A DNA stretch of 41,398 nucleotides from Caldilineaceae bacterium (GTDB lineage: Bacteria > Chloroflexota > Anaerolineae > Caldilineales > Caldilineaceae): the NCBI GenBank assembly GCA_023384495.1, contig JAHDWG010000006.1, forward strand, positions 1 through 41,398, given 5' to 3'. Shown here one piece after another: positions 35,322 through 41,398 of the stretch; position 1 is the stretch's first letter; every line of letters starts with the position of its first letter. Both the position numbers and the translations under genes were made by a program. The notes beneath the pieces are model-generated. The model had not been told where the DNA came from, did no database searches, and worked only from the letters and a program-made list of their open reading frames with translations.

Positions 35322-35369
35322 AATAAAAAGAGCGGCATGTGATGTACATCACATGCCGCTCTTTTTATT
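35322..35369. terminator. Perfect 48-nt bidirectional terminator
   Basis: An exact palindrome centred at 35345/35346. The left arm runs AATAAAAAGAGCGGCATGTG and the right arm ends CCGCTCTTTTTATT. It gives a T-run in both directions and can end the hydrolase transcript (plus) and the ssrA transcript (minus). Confidence 0.93.
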
Positions 35370-35377
35370 GTCGCCAA

Positions 35378-35785
35378 GGTGGAGATGGCGGGAATCGAAC
35401 CCGCGTCCGAAACATTTGCCCAGAGACATCTACAGGTTTAGTTGCACGATTGGGTTTTCACCGGGCGGCCGCCGTGCAACAGGCGTCCTTCGACCGGCTA
35501 GCCGATGGTCTTATGCAACGCTATCGGCATGACGTTGCAGCAGCCCCTCAGTTTATGTCAGCAACCGCTGGGCCTGCGGGCGACACCGCAGCGGGCCGTG
35601 ACCCTGGATTAGAGGGTCAGGTTCTTCTCTTAGGCAGCCAAAGCAGCCGGAGCGGTCTTGGCGAAGCCGAAGTTGAAGAGTTTGCCTGTGTTGGCATTTA
35701 TAGGGTTTGCGCCTATTTTTACGTAGTCGACGCTCTACGACCTGCAGTCAAAAGGCTTCCTGCCCCGTCGAAACCTTACATCCCC
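35378..35785 (-). ncRNA. ssrA: tmRNA
   Basis: The 5' end GGGGATGTAAGGTTTCGACG (35785 downward) and the 3' end GGGTTCGATTCCCGCCATCT then CCA (to 35380) form the tRNA-like domain; the acceptor GGGGATG/CATCTCC has the G3:U70 pair of alanine acceptors. The encoded end after the discriminator is CCT rather than CCA, so the final A is added. The tag frame lies at 35633-35710: resume codon GCA preceded by TAGGC, peptide starting ANPINANTGK and ending AKTAPAALAA, 26 codons, then TAA at 35632-35630. The role is rescue of stalled ribosomes with SmpB. The tag is long compared with the 8-15 residues common in many bacteria. Confidence 0.95.
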
Positions 35786-35856
35786 AATTGCAACAGCTCA
35801 AATTGCTAAGTCTTTTAGGCCATCATACCAAGTCACAGACTCTCCCTACAGCTGAT

Positions 35857-35885
35857 AGTATATCACAGAGCCCCTTATTCTGCAA
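35857..35885 (-). promoter_or_regulatory. Promoter of ssrA
   Basis: On the minus strand, TTGCAG (35885-35880), exactly 17 bases and TATACT (35862-35857). Transcription should begin near 35850, about 65 bases before the mature 5' end, which is made by RNase P. Confidence 0.75.
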
Positions 35886-35919
35886 AAGTGACCCAGTGCC
35901 CATCAGTCAGTTGAGGCAA

Positions 35920-36108
35920 TTAGGGGCGGCGAAGGGTTACCCCGCGGGCCTGGAGTGCGAGTCCAGTCGTCTCATCAATATTGGACGCCATGTTGGGGCA
36001 AAGAATTCGGTCGGCCTTGCCGGCAGCAGCGCATGCGGCGTAGAAGACCAGCAGCACTGGCAGCATGATGGTAAAATAGCCGATTGTCAAGACCTGTAAC
36101 ATGCTCAT
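35920..36108 (-). CDS. Small membrane protein, unknown function
   Basis: 62 residues, MSMLQVLTIGYFTIMLPVLL at the N-terminus. One membrane helix (about residues 6-28, GYFTIMLPVLLVFYAACAAA) is followed by a short basic and polar tail with KADRILCPNMASNID. A TGAGGT ribosome site lies eight to nine bases before ATG 36108, which supports a real gene; a second in-frame ATG follows at codon 3. The ssrA promoter lies just downstream. No family was recognised. The tail with a single Cys-Pro (CPNM) would lie in the cytoplasm or outside depending on topology. Confidence 0.5.
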   Translation of the reverse strand: MSMLQVLTIGYFTIMLPVLLVFYAACAAAGKADRILCPNMASNIDETTGLALQARGVTLRRP

Positions 36109-36451
36109 GGATAAACCTCACAGACAACTATTGGGCGCTTGTCCTCTGCTCGTCGTTGAAGTCAACGGCCTATCTGTCGACCTTTGCATATCCTGTCCAG
36201 TTGTGTATCATGTCAACGGTCAGCGATTGCGTTAGGAACTGCTTAATGCATCTTTTACAGAGTGACTTTGTAAACTGACAGGTGGTATGAGCACCAATCG
36301 TCACACAACTAGGTTGTTAAAACGCATTAAGTAAAGAATAGCATAGATAGACGGCAAAGGGAATAGGTCTTATGAGGATTCTAGATACAACAAATGACTT
36401 ATTTCTATCTGCGCGAAAGTAGCATGGGCCTGTTTCTGGGCAGTCGGATTG
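36109..36451. other. AT-rich intergenic region
   Basis: 343 bases between two minus-strand genes. A perfect dyad CGTTGA-AG-TCAACG lies at 36154-36167 and its half word GTCAACGG recurs at 36212-36219. On the minus strand TTGACA reads at 36215-36210 but without a clear -10 box. No other gene is seen. Confidence 0.5.
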
Positions 36452-37372
36452 TCAATCCTCCAAGTCACTCAAAATATCGTTTAGCTCACGCGCCCAGACA
36501 TCATCGAGTGGCATAAACGATAACTCTTCGTATTCCTCCCCCAGCCGCTCCAGGTAGTCATCCAGTCCCAACTGTGGCGCCTTTTGCCTCAGCTCGGCGA
36601 ACTTTTCGTCCATCGATGCGACCAATTCGTCGCTCTTACGCGCAAGATCGGAGAGGTCGAGGCCCAGTTCGAACATAAAATTAAGCCGTCGCATGATTTC
36701 GTACCATGCGCGGAAATCATTGTCGATCCTCAACCCTTGAATTGACAGATTGGACTGCGAAAAGTCATAGGCTGGCACAAAGCCATAGAGAGTCATATAC
36801 TCAATATTCTCGCGCTCGGCCTGGTCCGCCAGATACGATCCAATCGATACTCCGCCTTCATAATTGGAAAAGCGCAGGGCATATCTCTCTAACTCGGCCT
36901 TCATCCGGGGCAAGCTGTAAACCGTGGAGATGGTTCGATCTCTGTCATACGGCACTGTGCCATACACCCCGCCTAACACAATCACCCGTTTCACGCCAAG
37001 CGTTTTGATCGCGCCAAAAAAGGCATCGGCATACGCGTCGATATTGAGGTGGGGCTCATCGCCCAAGAAGATGATCATCCCTTTGCCATGATAGCCTGCA
37101 TAGTGAAATTCATTTCGGTGTGGCCGTAACTCCTTCCGGTATCCGTCTTCTAATTTAATCTCGGGGCGCAAAAAGTGATGGGCGCCGGGCAGTTGAAAGA
37201 GATAAAATCCATTGGATTCAATCTCGCCAATCTTTTGCGCCCGGCTCTGTTCAATCAGATAGTCCGGTAACCCAGATGAGATGGACCCGGCATCCGCCCA
37301 CTGACGCCAGCCGGCAATCAGATAGAGTTCGTCTACATCTGGCTGCGCCCATAGTTTCAACACGTCCGGCAT
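36452..37372 (-). CDS. PAC2-family protein
   Basis: 306 residues. The N-terminal LYLIAGWRQWADAGSISSGL and the following IIFLGDEPHLN, VKRVIVLGGVYGTVPYDR and EGGVSIGSYLADQAER blocks match the PAC2 (proteasome assembly chaperone 2) fold found in archaea and in bacteria with ATP-grasp or proteasome genes. The C-terminal 60 residues (from LDLSDLARKSDEL) form a predicted coiled coil or helical tail. GGGAGA lies before ATG 37372. No proteasome or ATP-grasp gene is in the window, so its partner is unknown. It is divergent from the DraG-like gene across a 521-base gap. Confidence 0.88.
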   Translation of the reverse strand: MPDVLKLWAQPDVDELYLIAGWRQWADAGSISSGLPDYLIEQSRAQKIGEIESNGFYLFQLPGAHHFLRPEIKLEDGYRKELRPHRNEFHYAGYHGKGMIIFLGDEPHLNIDAYADAFFGAIKTLGVKRVIVLGGVYGTVPYDRDRTISTVYSLPRMKAELERYALRFSNYEGGVSIGSYLADQAERENIEYMTLYGFVPAYDFSQSNLSIQGLRIDNDFRAWYEIMRRLNFMFELGLDLSDLARKSDELVASMDEKFAELRQKAPQLGLDDYLERLGEEYEELSFMPLDDVWARELNDILSDLED

Positions 37373-37893
37373 GATCGTTTCTCCCTCTGCTTTACTCGAT
37401 TCGCAAGCAACCCTCTATACTGCAGTTGCTTTGAAAACCGGACTTTGCCAAGATGTTTGCCCCTTCGAGTCATTCTGGTTTTCAAACGAAGCTCAGTATA
37501 GTAGCTTATGTTCACATCTTCGGCACTTGCCCCATTGCTTTCTCATTGTACCATTTTTCACCGGCTTGACAAGCAAACGCGCCCTCGTCAATAATATTGC
37601 TCTTGATACTACAACGAGACTTCGCTGGATGGGCGCAACCTGATCTGCGGGAAGCGCCCACGAATTACCTGATTGACGAAGTCGCTGCTGGGCGCGGGGG
37701 GCCTTTAGGCGCGCAGGTCGTGGCGGCGATAATCGTCAAAGTATCGTTGTCGTGGTAGCACCGTTGCACTAATCCGAGTTCTGTTTGAAGGCAACGGGCA
37801 TTTCCAACCAACGCCCGCACCCTCTTCCATCTGGTTGCCGTCCCCCTGTCTGATTTATATTCACAAATCACTTTCGAACTAGGACCTCATGCC
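37373..37893. other. Intergenic region with promoter-like and decayed-looking sequence
   Basis: 521 bases between PAC2 and the DraG-like gene. TTTGAAAACC (37430-37439) and GGTTTTCAAA (37477-37486) are inverted. In about 37640-37750 a short open plus-strand stretch reads DLREAPTNYLIDEVAAGRG with no start and an early stop, and may be a gene remnant. No intact gene is supported. Confidence 0.45.
37566..37595 (+). promoter_or_regulatory. Candidate promoter for the DraG-like gene
   Basis: TTGACA at 37566-37571, an 18-base spacer and AATAAT at 37590-37595. A leader of about 290 bases would precede ATG 37894. A second weak -10 (TATATT) lies close to the gene near 37857. Confidence 0.45.
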
Positions 37894-40029
37894 ATGCACT
37901 CATTACCAAATGACTATCTTGAACGCGTCTACGCCGGCATCCTCGGCAAGCTTATCGGGGTCTATGTGGGGCGACCCTTTGAAGGGTGGAGTTATGAAAG
38001 AATCCAGCGCGAACTGGGGGATATCCATTATTACGTTCACGAACGATTTGGCGCCCCTTTGATTGTAACCGACGATGATATTTCTGGCACATTCACTTTC
38101 CTTCGCTCCCTGCCCGACCACGATAACCGGCGTGACCTGACGCCCGCTCAGATCGGGCAGAGCTGGCTGAATTACATTGTGGAACGCCGCGCGATACTTT
38201 GGTGGGGGGGGATGGGCAATTCCACCGAGCACACGGCGTTTCTGCGCCTTAAGGCCGGCATCCCTGCGCCCGAGAGCGGGTCGATGGCGCGTAACGGCCA
38301 GGTCGTCGCCGAACAGATTGGCGCTCAGATCTTCATCGATGGTTGGGCCATGGTCGCCCCAGGTGACCCCGAATTTGCCGCCGACCTGGCGCGCCGCGCC
38401 GCCAGTGTCAGCCACGATGGGGAAGCCATCTACGCCGCCCAGGTCATCGCCGCCATGGAGGCGCAGGCGTTCGTTGAGCCAGATGTCAACCAGTTGCTCG
38501 ACAGCGCGTTGGCCTTGATCCCGTCAGAGTCGCTGGTCTATCGGCTGATCAACGACATCCGCCACTGGCATGCAAGCGAGCCTGACTGGCGCAAAACCCG
38601 CGTCAAGATTGCAGACCACTATGGCTACGATCAGTATGGGGGGAATTGCCATGTGATCCCCAATCACGCGCTGATCATTCACGCGTTGCTCTACGGTGAG
38701 GGCGACTTTCACAAGTCATTGATGATCGTCAACACCTGTGGATGGGACACAGACTGCAATTCGGGCAATGTCGGCTGTTTGCTGGGGATCAAGAACGGGT
38801 TGGCCGGAATCAACGAGGGTGGCCCCGATTGGCGAACTCCCGTCGCTGACAGGCTCTACCTCGCCACAGCAGAGGGTGGCCGAGGCATTACTGACGCGGT
38901 GGCCGAGGCGCTTCACGTGACGAATATTGGGCGCGCGCTGGCTGGCGCGCCGCCGCTTGCACCCAAACGCGGCGCCCGCTTTCACTTTGATCTGCCCGGC
39001 GCGGTGCAAGGTTTTTTGCCCGAAGCAAGCGCCGAAGTGAATGGTGTTGTGACGGTGGAGAATGTGGTGGGACAAAGCCAACTGGGATCGCACAGCCTGG
39101 CAATCCGCTATCGCGGTGTGGCGCCCGGCCGAAGCGCTCGGGTTGCAACGCCAACCTTTATCCCTTCCAAAGCGGTAGCCGATTATTTCAACCGACGAGG
39201 CTATGCGCTATTGGCCTCGCCAACCCTCTACCCTGGGCAGACCGTACGTGCTGCGCTCAGCGCGGCCGAGGATAGCGCGCAATCGGTGACCTGTAATCTC
39301 TACCTTCAGTTTTATGGCGCGGAGGATCAACTGGTCATTCGGCGCAGCCCAGTGGTTGTCCTTGCGCCCGGTGATAGCCATCTGTTTGTGTGGCCCATCA
39401 CCGACACCGATGGTGGGCCGATTGCTGCAATAGGTGTAGAAATAAGCCATGCACAGCGGGCGGATGGCGCCGTCTACCTCGACTATCTTACCTGGGACGG
39501 TGAACCGGACGTGGTGTTCCGGCGCCCCCCACATGGCGGTGACCTGTGGCGGTTGGCCTGGGTAGACGCAGTGGACCAATATGGCCATCACTGGCCCGAG
39601 GCGTTTCGGCTGTCACAAAATCGAGGTCGCGGTCTGTTGATTCAAGGAACGCGTGAATGGCGCAATTACACAGTTTCTGCAGCCATCACGCCCCATCTGG
39701 CCAAGGCTGCCGGCATTGCGGCGCGAGTGCAGGGGCTCGGTCGTTACTATGCGTTGCTGCTTTGTGATGACCAGACCATCCGCTTGGTCAAGGCGCTGGA
39801 CGGTGAGCAGATATTAGCGGAGATAGCCTTTGCATGGCGACAGGGCCAATCATACGAGCTGGCCCTGTCGGTGGTCAACCGGCAAATAACGGCTGTCGTC
39901 GATGGAACCGTTCTGTTTGCCGTTGCGGATGATGAGCGACCGCTGCTGGAAGGGAGCGTTGCGCTGGTGTGCGACGAGGGGCGCATGGCAACCGACGCCG
40001 TCCACATCCACCCCGCGCCGCAAGCATAG
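37894..40029 (+). CDS. ADP-ribosylglycohydrolase (DraG-like) with two added C-terminal domains
   Basis: 711 residues. The N-terminal 340 residues are a DraG/ARH domain: DYLERVYAGILGKLIGVYVG at the start, the first metal motif VTDDDISGTF near residue 60, and the second metal motif GWDTDCNSGNVGCLLGI near residue 287, where the family usually has GGDTDT. The Asp ligands are kept. The family removes ADP-ribose from proteins or small molecules using Mg2+. After it come a beta-rich carbohydrate-binding-like region (about 370-545) and a laminin-G/DUF1080-like domain (about 560-710, from GLLIQGTREWRNYTVSAA). No signal peptide is seen. Context: PAC2 upstream and a strong terminator downstream. The domain additions suggest a glycan-linked substrate rather than protein ADP-ribose. 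Confidence 0.83.
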   Translation: MHSLPNDYLERVYAGILGKLIGVYVGRPFEGWSYERIQRELGDIHYYVHERFGAPLIVTDDDISGTFTFLRSLPDHDNRRDLTPAQIGQSWLNYIVERRAILWWGGMGNSTEHTAFLRLKAGIPAPESGSMARNGQVVAEQIGAQIFIDGWAMVAPGDPEFAADLARRAASVSHDGEAIYAAQVIAAMEAQAFVEPDVNQLLDSALALIPSESLVYRLINDIRHWHASEPDWRKTRVKIADHYGYDQYGGNCHVIPNHALIIHALLYGEGDFHKSLMIVNTCGWDTDCNSGNVGCLLGIKNGLAGINEGGPDWRTPVADRLYLATAEGGRGITDAVAEALHVTNIGRALAGAPPLAPKRGARFHFDLPGAVQGFLPEASAEVNGVVTVENVVGQSQLGSHSLAIRYRGVAPGRSARVATPTFIPSKAVADYFNRRGYALLASPTLYPGQTVRAALSAAEDSAQSVTCNLYLQFYGAEDQLVIRRSPVVVLAPGDSHLFVWPITDTDGGPIAAIGVEISHAQRADGAVYLDYLTWDGEPDVVFRRPPHGGDLWRLAWVDAVDQYGHHWPEAFRLSQNRGRGLLIQGTREWRNYTVSAAITPHLAKAAGIAARVQGLGRYYALLLCDDQTIRLVKALDGEQILAEIAFAWRQGQSYELALSVVNRQITAVVDGTVLFAVADDERPLLEGSVALVCDEGRMATDAVHIHPAPQA

Positions 40030-40072
40030 AACCGATCCGAATTCACTAGGAGAGGTTCCTGGTGTTGAGTAT

Positions 40073-40120
40073 GCAACAAAATAGCCCCATACCGGAACAG
40101 GTGTGGGGCTATTTTGTTGC
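40073..40120. terminator. Bidirectional terminator after the DraG-like gene
   Basis: GCAACAAAATAGCCCCA at the left pairs with TGGGGCTATTTTGTTGC at the right around a short loop. A-rich and T-rich ends serve both directions: the DraG-like gene on plus and the convergent secreted protein gene on minus. Confidence 0.9.
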
Positions 40121-40175
40121 GCAAATCAGTCAAGCTCGGCGTCAACGGGCGTCCATTGTGGGTTGCGCCGGCCGG

Positions 40176-41398
40176 TCAGTCAGCAGGCATCACCCGCACG
40201 GGGATGCTCCATGTCTCGCTTCCGCCTGCGCCATCCTTGATGACCAGATTGACGGCATACTCGCCAACGTCGTTGACGGTCGGCTCACCCACCAGGCGTA
40301 CAACCCCATCGGCTGCCGGCTCAAGTCTTAGCCACGATGGGGAAGAATCGAGTTCAGCGGAATATCCGCTGCCGATTTCGACATCCAGGCTAAATGGCTG
40401 GCCCGCCAACGCATTGGTTGAGCCGGCAGGGCGCACGCCGTGGGTGGCTTCCGGCTCCTGCTCCGGAGAAGGTGAAGGCGACGGTGGCGGCGGCGCTGGC
40501 GTCACTGTAATCGTGAAGGTCTGGCGGGTTGAGGCGCCGGCAGCATCGCGCACCTCTAGCTCCACCTCATGATTGCCCACGTGGGCTTCGCCTGGTATCC
40601 CATAAAGTTGCCCCGTTCCGTTGCCATAGTCGACCAAGGTCAGCCAGTCCGGTAGCGTGCGTATCGCAGCAATGGTGCGTGTGTCATTCACATCGGGGTC
40701 ATGGGTAACGATGTTGTACACATATTGCACGCCCTGCGTCACCGATTGGGGCGCTTGGCTGATGAAGGTAGGCGGATCGTTGACAGGTTCAATCGTGATG
40801 TAGACCCATGCCCGGGCAGAAAATTCGCCATCCGTAATCTGATACTGGAAGGCCCCGGCATCCTCACCGTTTAGATTTGGCGTCGGTGTAAAGCGGATCA
40901 TCCGGCTGTCGGGATCATAGCTCACGGCGCCACCACGCATCCCTTCGGCAACGATCCGCTCAAAAGATGGCCGTGTGCCGTTCGGGTCGTAGTCATTGGC
41001 CAACAATTGATCAATCGACAGGTTTAGCGGTTCATCCTCACGTGTTCCGAATCGGTCGTCAACCGCCACCGGCGCCACATTGACGGGTGTTGCCGTTGCA
41101 GTCGGTGTGTCGGTCGGCAGCGGCGTATTCGTCGGCGTGTTGGTCGGCGTATCAGTTGGTGTAAAGGTCGGCAGCGGTGTATTCGTCGGCGTATTGGTCG
41201 GCGTATCAGTCGGTGTCAAGGTTGGCCACGGCGTATTGGTCGGCGTATCAGTTGGTGTAAAGGTCGGCAGCGGCGTGTTGGTCGGCGTATCAGTCGGTGT
41301 CAAGGTTGGCCACGGCGTATTGGTCGGCGTAGCGGTTGGCGTAAAGGTTGGCCATGGTGTATTCGTCGACGTTGGTGTTGGCGACGGTGGATTCGTCG
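40176..41398 (-). CDS. Secreted cadherin/Ig-like protein with Thr-Pro repeat linker, 5' part outside the window
   Basis: At least 407 residues; the frame is open to the right edge, so the start and any signal peptide are missing. The visible N-terminal part is a Thr/Pro-rich linker of 14-residue units such as [14 protein letters not shown]. Then come a cadherin-like domain ([20 protein letters not shown], with NDYDPNG and [10 protein letters not shown]) and a Ig/He_PIG-type domain ([36 protein letters not shown]). [15 protein letters not shown] linker follows, and the last domain ends [13 protein letters not shown]. This layout is that of a surface or secreted protein, probably binding calcium and other proteins or polysaccharides. 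It ends opposite the DraG-like gene at a shared terminator. Confidence 0.85.
   Translation of the reverse strand, partial: TNPPSPTPTSTNTPWPTFTPTATPTNTPWPTLTPTDTPTNTPLPTFTPTDTPTNTPWPTLTPTDTPTNTPTNTPLPTFTPTDTPTNTPTNTPLPTDTPTATATPVNVAPVAVDDRFGTREDEPLNLSIDQLLANDYDPNGTRPSFERIVAEGMRGGAVSYDPDSRMIRFTPTPNLNGEDAGAFQYQITDGEFSARAWVYITIEPVNDPPTFISQAPQSVTQGVQYVYNIVTHDPDVNDTRTIAAIRTLPDWLTLVDYGNGTGQLYGIPGEAHVGNHEVELEVRDAAGASTRQTFTITVTPAPPPPSPSPSPEQEPEATHGVRPAGSTNALAGQPFSLDVEIGSGYSAELDSSPSWLRLEPAADGVVRLVGEPTVNDVGEYAVNLVIKDGAGGSETWSIPVRVMPAD
41085..41398 (-). repeat. Tandem 42-bp repeats coding Thr-Pro linker
   Basis: At least six units of 42 bases (14 codons, TNTP(L/W)PT(F/L)TPT(D/A)TP) with two extra 12-base TNTP units. 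LPTF and WPTL forms occur in mixed order, as expected from unequal recombination. The array continues past the window edge. Confidence 0.9.

Noticed and set aside
36447-36459. GGATTGTCAATCC as a terminator for the PAC2 gene
   Set aside because: The stem is only five to six bases and has no T-run on the minus strand.
40176-41398. CRISPR-like array from the evenly spaced repeats near the right edge
   Set aside because: The units are 42-base coding repeats in frame with a secreted protein and have no unique spacers.

Overview
The window is about 41 kb of high-GC bacterial DNA, dense in genes and ordinary in codon use. The gene set suggests a member of the Chloroflexota, probably an Anaerolineae or Caldilinea-like heterotroph: a one-piece pyruvate:ferredoxin oxidoreductase, many CBS and universal-stress proteins, a twin-arginine lipoprotein sugar ABC importer, a PAC2 protein and secreted Thr-Pro-rich proteins. 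This placement is inferred from gene content, not from a marker-gene tree. No phage, complete insertion sequence, CRISPR array, rRNA or plasmid genes were seen.

Layout. 1-11.3 kb is almost all on the minus strand. It starts with a small unit (USP, APH-like kinase, P-loop kinase running off the left edge) and a divergent FmdE-like gene that looks leaderless. Then comes a long sensor and redox block: a toroid protein, a CBS protein, a triple-USP protein, a DHODH-like flavoprotein, nifJ and two more CBS proteins. 11.5-16.2 kb is on the plus strand: UlaG-like hydrolase, SLC13/ArsB-type permease, APH(2'')-like kinase and an anchored beta-propeller. 16.3-22.4 kb is on the minus strand: GT2 glycosyltransferase, PH-domain membrane protein, class A PBP and LysR regulator. 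22.6-24.5 kb holds a rhodanese, a GT1 glycosyltransferase and tRNA-Ala(CGC).

24.7-35.3 kb looks like a carbohydrate or sugar-acid utilisation locus: a mannonate dehydratase-like gene divergent from a PhyH-type dioxygenase, a three-gene ABC importer, a three-domain protein resembling D-apionate lactonase, an SDR dehydrogenase and a CocE/NonD esterase. It closes with a perfect 48-nt palindromic terminator shared with the convergent tmRNA gene (ssrA). 35.4-41.4 kb holds ssrA, a small membrane-protein gene, a PAC2 protein, a large DraG-like ADP-ribosylglycohydrolase with added C-terminal domains, and the 3' part of a secreted cadherin/Ig-like protein with Thr-Pro repeats that continues past the right edge.

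The most unusual features are a short palindromic repeat found three times around nifJ, once inside the nifJ reading frame; the concentration of CBS and USP nucleotide-sensor domains on both sides of nifJ; and the sugar locus, whose enzyme set matches no standard pathway I can name with certainty.
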